Assembly (NCBI GenBank): GCA_963978905.1
Contig: OZ022258.1
Location: 26,044,716-26,108,715, forward strand
Source: Trichostrongylus colubriformis
Lineage: Eukaryota > Nematoda > Chromadorea > Rhabditida > Trichostrongylidae
DNA: 64,000 bases
Reading direction: 5' to 3'
Shown: in pieces, positions 49,516-58,691 of the stretch
Layout of the letters: each line of letters begins with the position of its first letter
Numbering within the stretch: the stretch's first letter is position 1
Made by a program: the position numbers and the translations under genes
Notes under the pieces: model-generated
Database searches by the model: none
What the model was told of the DNA's origin: nothing
What the model saw: the letters and a program-made list of their open reading frames with translations, nothing else

Positions 49516-49619
49516 GTTACAAAAACTGGTCAGAAAAAGCTCCTTACAACCTAATAAAATCTTGTTCCTTGGGAAGATAGCACTCAAAGGCTCCCCTGAG
49601 TTGCTGGGAATTTTGTCAG

Positions 49620-49895
49620 TAGTCAATGCGTGCTCCAACAGGACTGGGGACTTGCTCATTTTGGAAGATCCACACTGGCATTCTGCGTCACTTTTCTGGC
49701 TGCTGGACGAAGGGCTTCTGGCCACCTAACTCGCCTGTCCTGAATCCGATGGATTTTGCTGTGTGGGGCTACTTGCAGCAGAAGGTCTTCTTGAAAAGGT
49801 ACCAAAGTTCAAGCGCCCTCAAAGCTTCACTCCAGAAGGCGTGGGACGATATCGACGTCACCTACCTGCGGCCCACAGTGATGTCGGTGGAGTAG
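49620..49895 (+). pseudogene. Broken C-terminal part of a Tc1/IS630-type transposase
   Basis: One frame gives VLQQDWGLAHFGRST, the region of the second catalytic Asp. After a frameshift, FWPPNSPVLNPMDFAVWGYL gives the third-acidic-residue region, where the usual SPDLNP is SPVLNP. This is followed by LQKAWDDIDVTYLRP. The N-terminal half is replaced by inverted-repeat sequence. Confidence 0.72.
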
Positions 49896-49928
49896 AGACT
49901 GAAGGCTTGTATTGCTGCAAAAGGAGCT

Positions 49929-50321
49929 TTTGGTGGATTACCAAAGGTTGTACAGGCACGTGTAGTATATGTTTATTACGACGTACCTTTTGTACAATAA
50001 CCGACCATAATACATCGCAATAGGGGTTTATATACAGACAAATGTGGGCGGTGCATAGATATGGGCTCAATCTTGGACCGAAAAGGTCCAGTGGAGACAC
50101 TTCTGTCAGGGGATGAAAGAGTGCACCGCACCAGGGGCAAATACCTAGGATACATAGTTGATTGCACACTTATGATACCGCGAGGTCATGCCTGCGGTAT
50201 CTTTTCAATAGGTACTTATCTAAGTTATGTCCTAGGGTAAACAACTTGAACTACCATGTTATCATTCATTTGTAGATGTTAGTTGATTAGAATAAGATAT
50301 TATGGTTGTGAATCCACAACA
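49929..50321 (-). repeat. 3' LTR of the BEL/Pao element
   Basis: 393 bp, matching 54230-54622 in every stretch compared by eye, including the TTATGATACCGCGAGGTCAT block. On the + strand it starts TTTGGTGGATTACC and ends CCACAACA. Confidence 0.95.
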
Positions 50322-50483
50322 CTGGGGCGGGGCGAAAAATAGCGGTAGCTAAAATCGTGAACAAAGGAGGTAACCACTAAGCATTTGAGATATACAAAAT
50401 CGTAGCATTTCAAGAGAAAACAATACATGTGAATAGGTTCGATGTGACTAGTAAAACCAAAGAACTATTGAGTTGGCATTCAA

Positions 50484-50576
50484 TCAGCGAATCATCTTCC
50501 TGAAAACTGAAGAGACTGCTAGAATCATCGCGGCAATGAAGATGGCGATTGCGATGAGGGTGATGATTGTCGATTA
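50484..50576 (-). pseudogene. Possible remnant of an envelope-like membrane anchor
   Basis: In a different frame from the gag-protease ORF, about 29 codons just before the 3' end of the internal region encode a strongly hydrophobic Ile/Ala-rich segment followed by basic residues and a stop. A stop codon (50574-50576) immediately precedes it. Some BEL/Pao elements of nematodes carry an env-like gene in this position. This is only a decayed fragment. Confidence 0.4.
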
Positions 50577-53512
50577 CCACTGCTCGATCGCGACATCAAG
50601 AAGGTGTTTGGTGTCGTAGAAGTTGAGCAACTTGGCGAAGTTGGCATGCTTGGTGATTTGTTCAGTGAGTGAAGTTTTCCACGGGGAGTGGAGCGCCAGT
50701 AGTCCTGCTTTAACGATGCTGCATTCATTCTCCGCACATTTCGCTTGACGGATATTTTCTGTCTTGGCGCTACTGAGTGAACGATTGCCCTTGTTTCTTG
50801 CATGGTGTCCGAATTAACCACTGCAGGAGCCGGTTCTCTTTGATCTCCTATTCCGGTGACGATTCGGTGATCCAAATTTCGTGAAAAATTGACGTAAGAT
50901 TTTCGTAGACAATTGCAATGGCGTCGTAGTCGTGGCGTGACAGTGCGATCGCCACTATTGTCGAATAGCTGTTGATTACGGTATGCAGTAGAGGCGTTCG
51001 TAGTGATACTCATCTCGCCACTATGTGCGGCTCTGGAAGGTCCATGACAGTTCCGATGTTGCAGCACCGGAGATGGCATTGAAAGCCTATTTCGAAAGAT
51101 CATCCTTTCACTGCTGACGTTACATTTTCTGCCGTGGAATTTCGCCTCCGTGTCAGCCGGCTTGAACAAGGGCATCACTTGGGATTCTGATTTTGTAGAG
51201 GCTCTTCTTGTCTTGGGATGCCATGAATCAGTAAATTTCTCTTTATAGACTACAGCTGCCTCAGATTGATCGAAGTTGGTCTCCATGAAATGTTCGTTTA
51301 CCCTCTTGTCCACATTGCTCCGGGCATTGGTTTCAATCGATTTCAATCCGATGATATTCTTTGGTAACTTTCTCCAGTCGTCGACCATTACGGGTGCAGA
51401 TACAACAAGCGAACTGCAGAGTGAGTTCTCTTCCTTTCTCAATGAAGTAGCTGTACCGCTGGTACCGGATATGGTATAACCAAAAACTGTCGGAGTGAGC
51501 ACCAGTCCTGACGGTAGCCGTACAGCTGGACTGCTGATGTCAATCACTTGGTTTATGAGGTCCTGTCCAATAAGTACATCAGGAGTTACTTTTGTGCAGC
51601 GAAGACTGCGCTGAGCAATAATGATCCTATTTTTTCTGATGAATCTTCTGTCTGCTCTTGACAATTGAGCCGTATCGGTACCAGATGTCAGCTTGTCCTT
51701 GGTGAAAACTGACAGGTTTTGCGTTTTGGAACTGTGCCCAGCTTTCAGTGTGACCTTAACTTCATTTGATATAAAGGTTTCCTGAAGCTCCCCCATTCCT
51801 GTGGTAGTGAAAGGTATGGAGCTTATCGTGGGAAGCCCCAACTCATTCTTTGTTCTGGTCTTTATGAAGCTTCTTTGAGCCCCTGAATCAAGAAGAATGG
51901 TGATAGGCTGATAGTTCTTCGTAGCTTCATTGAATATCGATACAGATGCCATTTGTAGCACACACTGGCTGAAAGCCGGTCGTTTCGATTCTGCAGAGAT
52001 GTCTTCAAGAGGAGCAACGTGTAGAGCTTGCACTCTGTTCGTCTCTGATAGCTTGTTGCCATTTTTTAGTGGCGGATGTCTGGGGCGGTTGGTTTGCGTC
52101 GAGAAGGCAAACCTTGTTTCCTCTCGTTGAGCCGACCTTAGCGGTAGGTCTCGCCTGTTAATTGATGGATCGGTTGTTTCCCGAACGCTCCTCGATGCTG
52201 TGCATAGGGAGGAGTGATGATCCTCATTGCACTTTGGGCACGGTCCCATTGTTGCACAATACTTTGACCCGTGATTCCTGCCAAAACATTTCCAGCACAC
52301 TCTTTGGCGCTTGGCTTCCATTCGCCGCGCTTCAGGCGTCGCGTACCTTGTGCACTGCTGTGGGGGATGTGTATCTCCGCACAAGCATCTTTGCTTTGTT
52401 CGTTGACTGACGAACGGTTTGGTCTCATGATGTCCTGTGCTCATCCTTTTGGAGCCGTACTGCACGCCTTGAGTAGTCCCGAACAGGGTGTTCCTCGTCA
52501 ATTCGGTAGTTTCTTGAAGCGTGATGATGTCATCAACGGCGTCGATTATTGCCTTCACTTCGAATCCTACGCCAGCTTCGTTTTCTCTTTTTATAATCTG
52601 GCTGCAGATATTCTCTGTAAACTTCGAGAGAATGAGACGGCGCCATACCCGGTCTGCATTCATTAGTACTCCAGTTTGTTCCAGATGCACAATACGAGAC
52701 GATATGGCGCTCAGTGTGTTGCGGCAGCTTGATGAGTTTCCTTGAGCCCTTGGTAGATGCTCAATCTCATTTATCAAGATGTCCGCTATACTAGACGACC
52801 TGTCATACTGTTTCTTCAGAATGGTTACAGCGTCGTAGTATTTGTCCCCAATAACGGGGATGCTGCTGATCGAAGCAGCCGCCTTCCCCTTCAATGCTTG
52901 TTTGAGGAAAAGGAACTTTTCCTGGTTGCTTAGGTCCGCATCATTGTGAATCAGGGACTCGAAGACTGACCAGAAGGTATTGAACTCTCTGAAGTTCCCA
53001 GAAAATGTTGGAATTTCGAGGAGAGGGCGTCGAACTTGTACATTGCGTTCGTGAGAGTTGACGCTGCCAGTTCCGCTGTGAGAGTTCTCCCGGTTGCCGC
53101 TAGCTTGGAAGCTGGCGGCTTCCGTGATGAGTGACGATTGCTGTGACAACTCTTCCTTTCTGAAGTCAATTGTGCTCAGCCACTGTATCACCGTGATTTC
53201 TAAGTTATTAGATTCGAGCTCCAGATGTTTGTGTAACTCGAGCATTAACTTCTCCCTTTCCTTTTGTACCGATCGTGAATTAATTGTTTCAATCGCTTTT
53301 TCAAGATGGGTATCGTGTAACTGCTTTGCCTTTGTGATACTTGTCATCAAGTGGTTCAGCATTGCAGTCTTCTCTCTGATGTAGGCCTCACATTCTTCCT
53401 TTTGAGAGGGGAATGTGAATGGTGAGTCCAAGTGCTTCATATTTGCCTCACTCGATCTGATCAAGGTGCAAGCAAGTGTGATTTTGGTTTTGTATACTTG
53501 GATCTCTGCCAT
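50525..53512 (-). CDS. Gag-protease polyprotein of the BEL/Pao element, with truncated pol and a frame-shifted 3' tail
   Basis: An intact 995-codon frame. Residues 1-110 are Lys/Glu-rich and probably coiled coil. About 164-310 match DUF1759 Gag (LLEIPTFSGNFREFNTFW, LFLKQALKGKA). About 376-438 hold paired zinc-knuckle motifs (CLCGDTHPPQQC, CWKCFGRNHGSKYC, CPKCNEDHHSSLC). About 515-705 are the DUF1758 aspartic protease with LLDSGA (Asp about 542) and VLIGQDL. At about 735-790 the frame runs into the N-terminal lead of the reverse transcriptase, then jumps into Ser/Arg-rich sequence with no RT motifs. This marks a large internal deletion. It makes Gag and protease only, so it depends on a complete relative for reverse transcription. 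Confidence 0.88.
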   Translation of the reverse strand: MAEIQVYKTKITLACTLIRSSEANMKHLDSPFTFPSQKEECEAYIREKTAMLNHLMTSITKAKQLHDTHLEKAIETINSRSVQKEREKLMLELHKHLELESNNLEITVIQWLSTIDFRKEELSQQSSLITEAASFQASGNRENSHSGTGSVNSHERNVQVRRPLLEIPTFSGNFREFNTFWSVFESLIHNDADLSNQEKFLFLKQALKGKAAASISSIPVIGDKYYDAVTILKKQYDRSSSIADILINEIEHLPRAQGNSSSCRNTLSAISSRIVHLEQTGVLMNADRVWRRLILSKFTENICSQIIKRENEAGVGFEVKAIIDAVDDIITLQETTELTRNTLFGTTQGVQYGSKRMSTGHHETKPFVSQRTKQRCLCGDTHPPQQCTRYATPEARRMEAKRQRVCWKCFGRNHGSKYCATMGPCPKCNEDHHSSLCTASRSVRETTDPSINRRDLPLRSAQREETRFAFSTQTNRPRHPPLKNGNKLSETNRVQALHVAPLEDISAESKRPAFSQCVLQMASVSIFNEATKNYQPITILLDSGAQRSFIKTRTKNELGLPTISSIPFTTTGMGELQETFISNEVKVTLKAGHSSKTQNLSVFTKDKLTSGTDTAQLSRADRRFIRKNRIIIAQRSLRCTKVTPDVLIGQDLINQVIDISSPAVRLPSGLVLTPTVFGYTISGTSGTATSLRKEENSLCSSLVVSAPVMVDDWRKLPKNIIGLKSIETNARSNVDKRVNEHFMETNFDQSEAAVVYKEKFTDSWHPKTRRASTKSESQVMPLFKPADTEAKFHGRKCNVSSERMIFRNRLSMPSPVLQHRNCHGPSRAAHSGEMSITTNASTAYRNQQLFDNSGDRTVTPRLRRHCNCLRKSYVNFSRNLDHRIVTGIGDQREPAPAVVNSDTMQETRAIVHSVAPRQKISVKRNVRRMNAASLKQDYWRSTPRGKLHSLNKSPSMPTSPSCSTSTTPNTFLMSRSSSGNRQSSPSSQSPSSLPR

Positions 53513-53751
53513 TTTGATGTTTTATGGCCGTTTTCTTTCGAGAATTTGAAGTTTCTTCGTGCTTTGTTGATTTTTTGCACGGATTTCGGAACCAATTTGT
53601 GCGTATGAAGCTGTATGTGTTGCTTCAAATACGTTTTATTTGGTTTCTAACTTCTTTGGTTCCGTGTAGGGTGTTTCCTGCCACGCGGGTCTTTTTCCTT
53701 CTTTTTCTGGATTCCTCAGGGAGGACTCACACGAAATTTCAGGCTTCTTCT

Positions 53752-54202
53752 GTTTTCTCACTGAGGAGAACTTGCGCAGAAGGTTTTTTCTGGTCCCTTA
53801 TGAAGGAATCTCAGAATTTTCTCGAATTTCTCTCGAATTTGTTCGAGAAAAATGAGTTATTGGATTTTGCCTGTCGTTTCTTTGAGATTAACAGGGCTTT
53901 GAATGGAAGTTTTCCGGATCCGTGTGAGGAGTCGCGGATAAACTGTTGATTGTCTTTCTAATTTGTTAGAAAGATTGAGATCAAACGTCTATTTCTCACT
54001 GAGGAGAACTGGCTTAGACGGTTTGATTTGTTTCCAGCTGGTGGAAAGTAATGAAGTATCTTCTATCTCTCACTGGGGAGAGCTAGCGTAGAAGATTTTC
54101 AAATTTCTGTGTTTCTCAGGGAGAAATCGTCGAAGAAATTTGAATTGTGGTTGATGTTGTTCACCTTCTATCTCTCACTGAGAAGAGCTAGCGTAGAAGG
54201 GG
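53752..54202 (-). repeat. Four diverged repeats in the leader of the BEL/Pao element
   Basis: On the + strand the phrase TCTCACTGAGGAGAACTTGC (and close variants such as CTCTCACTGAGAAGAGCTAG) followed by GTAGAAG or a variant occurs near 53757, 53994, 54066 and 54169. Spacing is irregular (about 70-240 bp). These lie between the primer-binding site and the gag start. Confidence 0.8.
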
Positions 54203-54229
54203 TGGTTTTTCCAACGGTCGATGCACCAA

Positions 54230-54622
54230 TTTGGTGGATTACCAAAGGTTGTACAGGCACGTGTAGTATATGTTTATTACGACGTACCTTTTGTACAATA
54301 ACCGACCATAATACATCGCAATAGGGGTTTATATACAGACAAATGTGGGCGGTGCATAGATATGGGCTCAATCTTGGACCGAAAAGGTCCAGTGGAGACA
54401 CTTCTGTCAGGGGATGAAAGAGTGCACCGCACCAGGGGCAAATACCTAGGATACATAGTTGATTGCACACTTATGATACCGCGAGGTCATGCCTGCGGTA
54501 TCTTTTCAATAGGTACTTATCTAAGTTATGTCCTAGGGTAAACAACTTGAACTACCATGTTATCATTCATTTGTAGATGTTAGTTGATTAGAATAAGATA
54601 TTATGGTTGTGAATCCACAACA
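54230..54622 (-). repeat. 5' LTR of the BEL/Pao element
   Basis: 393 bp copy of the LTR at 49929-50321. Since the element is on the - strand, this is the promoter-bearing 5' LTR. It is followed downstream (lower coordinates) by the primer-binding site and a leader of about 700 bp. Confidence 0.95.
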
Positions 54623-54727
54623 GAGCTCATCTCAAACATCTTTTCGAGTGAATGATTATTAGGCATTGCTCTACATAGAAGTTCTATCAGATTGTATAAC
54701 CGTTGTTTTTTGTTGAGGTTATTATTA

Positions 54728-56001
54728 GGTTGTGGCAAAATTAATTTCGGAAATGGACCGCATTCTTCAAACTACTATAACTCAGCTTAAACACAAGTTT
54801 ATTAATCGAAGTAAAAACCATCAGAATCTACACACTTTTGCCGACGAACAGGCAATAAATCTGAGCCTTCACTATGAAAACTACTATCACGAGAATCAAC
54901 GAAGTCAAGGAAGGCACATTCAACATCGTCTAAATTAGTAAATTGTTTCTGACGCAGATGAGAACTGAGGGCACGAAAAAGTGATAGTCTGTTGGGGAAA
55001 GGTCGGAAGAATACGCTGGGTGAGGGAGAACTTCTATACCCAAGTGGGTCAATTGTTGCCGAGTTATTTGTGAGGTGTGTGGCCTTGCGTTGTCCTGCAA
55101 CAGGATCGGCCCTCCTCTATTCACCACCGCCGGCCACAATTTTTGCAACTTTCTATACATTTGCTCCAGATCACAACAGTAAGACTCTGCTGTGACTGGC
55201 TGACCAGGTTGCAGAAAACTGTAATGGATTACGTCTTTACAACACCACCACACAGTATTCATAACCTTTTTAGGGTGAAGGTCGGGTTTAGGAAAAGTTT
55301 TTGGAGGAGCATCCTTATCTACCCAGGCTAATCCCCGCTTCCTGTTATCATAAGGAACCCGTTTTTCATCTACAGTTATAATACAGCTTACAAATGGCTC
55401 ATTTTATAGCAAACTAGGAGGTTGAAGCAGGTATCGAAACGTACCAGACGCTGCTCATCGGTCAGCTCATGAGGCACCCACTCCAACATCTTCTTCACCT
55501 TGCCGATTTCCAGCAAGTGTCTGGCCACTGTAGAGTAATGTACGCTCAGGTCTTCTGCTAACGTACGAGTATTCGTCTCCGGATTTGCTTCGACGGCTCT
55601 CCTTGAATCTTGATCATTAAGCGATGACCTGCGGCCGCGACCCGACTTCTCTTCGAGATCAAAATCGCCAGAAGCAAATTTTTAAACCAGAGCTCCACTG
55701 TTCGTTCGCAAGGACAATTCGTCCCAAAAACACTGCTGAGATTACGAGCTGCCTCCGCTGCGGAGTGTTCCAATTTAAACTCATAAAGCATGATGACTCG
55801 ATAGTCGCGTCGGTTCATGATTATACGCCGCCCTGGAAAAGGCCGGCTGGAAAACTTAGAGCGACATTCATAGAAGTTTCTGAAAGAGCAGAAAAAACCC
55901 ACCAAATGGTATGCCTGGCGTTCCTTGGGATGGAATAGTTCAGGGTAAAAAATCTACTTATTTATACATACCTTGGAAGCGAAATTAATTTTGCAACAAC
56001 C
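54728..56001 (-). mobile_element. mariner copy 2 (bandit-like), nested in the TA-flanked transposon
   Basis: 1274 bp, flanked by TA at 54726-54727 and 56002-56003, with inverted ends GGTTGTGGCAAAATTAATTT and AAATTAATTTTGCAACAACC. The - strand transposase is split by frameshifts: 55905-55558 carries the N-terminal part ([10 protein letters not shown]) and 55262-54930 the C-terminal part, with LLQDNARPH retaining the second Asp and YSSDLSPTDYHFF the third. It is closer to a full-length mariner than copy 1 at 11247. Confidence 0.9.
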
Positions 56002-56332
56002 TAATCCTGACACCTAACACCTAACAACTACGCGCAAATAATTAGGAGCCATCCTGTATATAGGTAATGGATTCGGAATGTCCATTGGTACCTGTCAATT
56101 GTCTAATGCGTGCAGGGAGTGTTGTTATTGTCTAGCATGTGCCTCTCTTCCAATCCACTCTCAAACCTCCGAGAAATCATTCTCTTCACTGGACGTCAAA
56201 CCGCACGTGGTAGGGAGAACTGCAAGGTTCGCATCTCCTAATCCAAAACGGATGAAGAAGCAGTGCACTACATTGTAATAGGTGGCATTTTCGTAACTGT
56301 CGTAGAAACACTGGCAACTGTTCCTTCAGTTA

Positions 56333-56721
56333 AAGGTCATCCACGGAAAAATGAGTCTTATGTTACCCATATATCATGTTGTATTTGCCTAATATGAGTC
56401 GCATGCAGGGTTTTACGCAAAAAAGTGGAGCTGGCTAGGATAAAGCACCACAAAGACTAGGCCGGGCGGGCAGGGGCTCCGAGAATGTGCCCTCCCCGTC
56501 GCCCGCCGTGCTCGAAAACGCGCTGTAGGAATAGGAAGTTACGTGAACAGTCCCACTTTCCGTTCACAACCGGGACGGACGTCGGAACTTTTACTCGGGG
56601 ACCCGCTCACCCGGCCAGGGATTTGGGAGCTGTATCTTAAGCGAAGCATGCGGCCTTTATCGGGCTAATACAACACAAATATAAGGGTAACAAAGAAACA
56701 CACTTCCCGAGGACGATTCGT
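56333..56721. mobile_element. Palindromic MITE, family GGAATCGTCCACGG, copy D
   Basis: Begins AAAGGTCATCCACGGAAAAA and ends CCGAGGACGATTCGTT. It shares TTGTATTTGCCTAATATGAG, CGCATGCAGGG and GCATGCGGCC with the other copies. It is the most diverged full copy. Confidence 0.75.
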
Positions 56722-57089
56722 TCAAGGACCCTAAAGGGTTTTTCTTAGGATACTACGTGTTCAATTATGGTGATTTTAGTTTGAGTCGATTCTTGTTACA
56801 ACTGAGAAGCCACCTTATATATAATACATTTTCGAGGAATTTATTGGAGTATGCTATAAGTCACTTTGGTAATTGATAATAGATCATTTTCAAAAGCAGC
56901 AAATCTCAAGAAATTTTGAAATTGTCACAAAGCCTATGCAGCAACCCAATAGATGTGCTTATCACTATCATGCGCGGTCACACCTTGGGAGAGTTACACA
57001 ATCTTTTCACGTGCTAACGCTGTACTTGTTACGGGCGACACTCTAGATTGTGGCGGGATCTCAGGACAGATAGTCCTTGGAGCGTTAAC

Positions 57090-57215
57090 CCTGCCTTGCA
57101 TTATACAATCCATTTCCCGACGGCTGGCAGGGCGAGGCCTACGGACTTGTATCGATCTCTCTCACTCCGCCACACATTCCTAGCCAACTCTGTAGGCCAC
57201 GCCCTGTCAGCCTTC
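57090..57215. repeat. Short foldback related to 9600-9760
   Basis: GGCAGGGCGAGGCCTACGGAC and TCTGTAGGCCACGCCCTGTCAG are inverted with respect to each other. The layout (CGGACTTG..ATC, CTCTC, CTCCGCCACACAT) mirrors the inverted block near 9620-9750 in the piggyBac-like element. Confidence 0.5.
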
Positions 57216-57389
57216 GGGAACTGGTCTGTACACTGTTGCATTCGCTCTTCAGGAGCAGTCACATACAGGTATTCTGGAGAATGCGTATGTGAGGAATGTT
57301 TACAAGCATTCTCTCTGTTTTTCGTTTGATGATATACGCCCATTCGTAATGGACAAATCAGAAGAAAGTGCTATTTTCGTTCTGTACGA

Positions 57390-57531
57390 TTGGAAGAGGA
57401 CGTATGTGCAAGCTATGGCCGCCGAATGCATAGTTTCTCTTGCAGCGGACCGACTTCATACGGCACCTGTGGCTCGCACGCATCGTGTCGCACGTCGCAA
57501 ACCATATTACAAAATCCTGCTTCAACGGGTA
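57390..57531 (+). CDS. Possible exon of a cysteine-rich protein
   Basis: The frame EEDVCASYGRRMHSFSC, then GPTSYGTCGSHASCRTS, ends at a plausible donor ACGG|GTATAC. It has six regularly spaced Cys in about 35 residues, unlike the surrounding repeats. The exact start is unclear (GATTGGAAG may be the acceptor). I recognise no definite family, and it may be a fragment of an extracellular protein gene in the same direction as the sushi gene. Confidence 0.3.
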
Positions 57532-57585
57532 TACGAGCCATTGTAGTCACCAAGATCCATATCTATGTGGTATGTGGCCATACAG

Positions 57586-57669
57586 GAGGCTGCTCAGGGG
57601 TGAGACATGAGGTGGATGGGACTCGCTGCGGATTTGGATATTGCATCGAGTGCATCTACAGTCAGGGTA
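57586..57669 (+). CDS. Possible second exon of the cysteine-rich candidate
   Basis: Between GGCCATACAG and CAGG|GTAAAA, phase 1-1, it encodes GGCSGVRHEVDGTRC and GFGYCIECIYSQG. The DGT-x-CG-x(3-4)-C pattern is reminiscent of the Cys-rich module of ADAM/ADAMTS-type proteins, but this is too short to assign. Phase agrees with the exon ending at 57531. Confidence 0.3.
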
Positions 57670-58610
57670 AAAGCTAGCAATTAACGTCTTCACGGTTATG
57701 GAACTATGGAAACGGCGATGTCGCCTTTCTATTCCCCATTGAGAACGTTCTCGATATTGAAGCACTTTTGTTCCACTATTCAACCCCATACAAAAAAATA
57801 TTATGGGAGATGCTTTTTCGTTTACTTATGCAAAAGTTACACCCACGTGAGTGTCTGCATGATTTGAATGGTGGCGATTGAGAATTGTTGCCCCCCCCCC
57901 TCCCCTCAGGGGAAAAGGGTTGCGCTCGCTCTCTATGGGTATGCTCCAAGTCCGCGTCCCCACATAGCAACGGGGCGGCGAGACAAGTTCACAACGCCCA
58001 TTACCAATTATCCACGAGCTCGAGCCCTTCTAATGGCAAGTGCAACATCTAAGTTTGATATGTCGACTTACAACATTGTCACTCAACACTGTTCAAGCAT
58101 TTCCTTTTTTCATGATGGAAATGATACACCGCATATACTATTTATTGACCTATAACAATCTTATAATATTACTGTATACTCGTAATAAGAGTGTCCAATG
58201 CAAATGCTTCAGTAATCGACACCAGCACTTATGCTAACTTCTCGCATTCACAACAATGTTTCACATTTTCAAACATGGACAAAAACCTAAGAGTATCTCA
58301 TTATTTGGACACTCCATTCAATCACCGCTTAAAACCGCCGGATCGTCAAAACTTATAGAGCCACACTGCTCTCTTAATCACGTTTTTGCAAAGGCCTACA
58401 ATTTAGTAATCATTAGAATTTACTGTTACTACTGCACACTATTTCAGTGGCTGATCTTAGCACCTAAGCTGAACCCGATCCCACTTGTAACTGTGAATAA
58501 GTAATTAAGTAACTCATGTAATTAATTAAGTGGTCAACATAATATGCCAATTGAGTGGTTATATACAAAGCTCTTCTTATGATAGATCTCTACAGATAGT
58601 CACTACTATT
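57670..58610. other. Intergenic stretch between the two convergent gene ends
   Basis: AT-rich sequence with a poly-C run near 57890. A TTTCAG at about 58446 could lead a short last exon for the cysteine-rich candidate, but support is thin. Nothing else recognised. Confidence 0.35.
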
Positions 58611-58691
58611 TCACCCATCGTGAACATCATTCTCATAAATTGTCGGATTGCCGCGGCGAGATAGACCGCGTTTCAGTTCATTGAGAATCGC
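58611..58691 (-). CDS. Ankyrin terminal exon 5 with stop
   Basis: Acceptor GCTCTTTCAG, 81 nt, encoding AILNELKRGLSRRGNPTI and the end NDVHDG before TGA at 58613-58611. The intron before it is 81 bp. Confidence 0.85.
   Translation of the reverse strand, partial: AILNELKRGLSRRGNPTIYENDVHDG

Larger units (their letters stand above)
49929..54622 (-). mobile_element. BEL/Pao-type LTR retrotransposon, internally deleted
   Basis: It has two 393-bp LTRs, a 5-bp target duplication GAGCT (49924-49928 and 54623-54627), and in the element's sense LTR ends TGTTGTGG...CCACCAAA. A candidate primer-binding site TGGTGCATCGACCGTTGG starts one base inside the 5' LTR (54228 downward). One long gag-protease frame is present; reverse transcriptase, RNase H and integrase are missing. 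The LTRs look identical where compared by eye, so the insertion is recent. It is probably mobilised in trans. Confidence 0.93.
49093..56056. mobile_element. TA-flanked DNA transposon, now split by a BEL/Pao element and a mariner
   Basis: The ends CAGGGTGGCTCCTAATTATT and (complement) AATAATTAGGAGCCATCCTG are inverted and flanked by TA at 49091-49092 and 56057-56058. Terminal arms are long: 49130-49260 pairs with the sequence on both sides of the LTR insertion (54628-54725 and 49830-49928). The inner part has a broken IS630/Tc1-type transposase. The inserted LTR element (49929-54622) and mariner (54728-56001) account for most of its present length. Confidence 0.82.
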
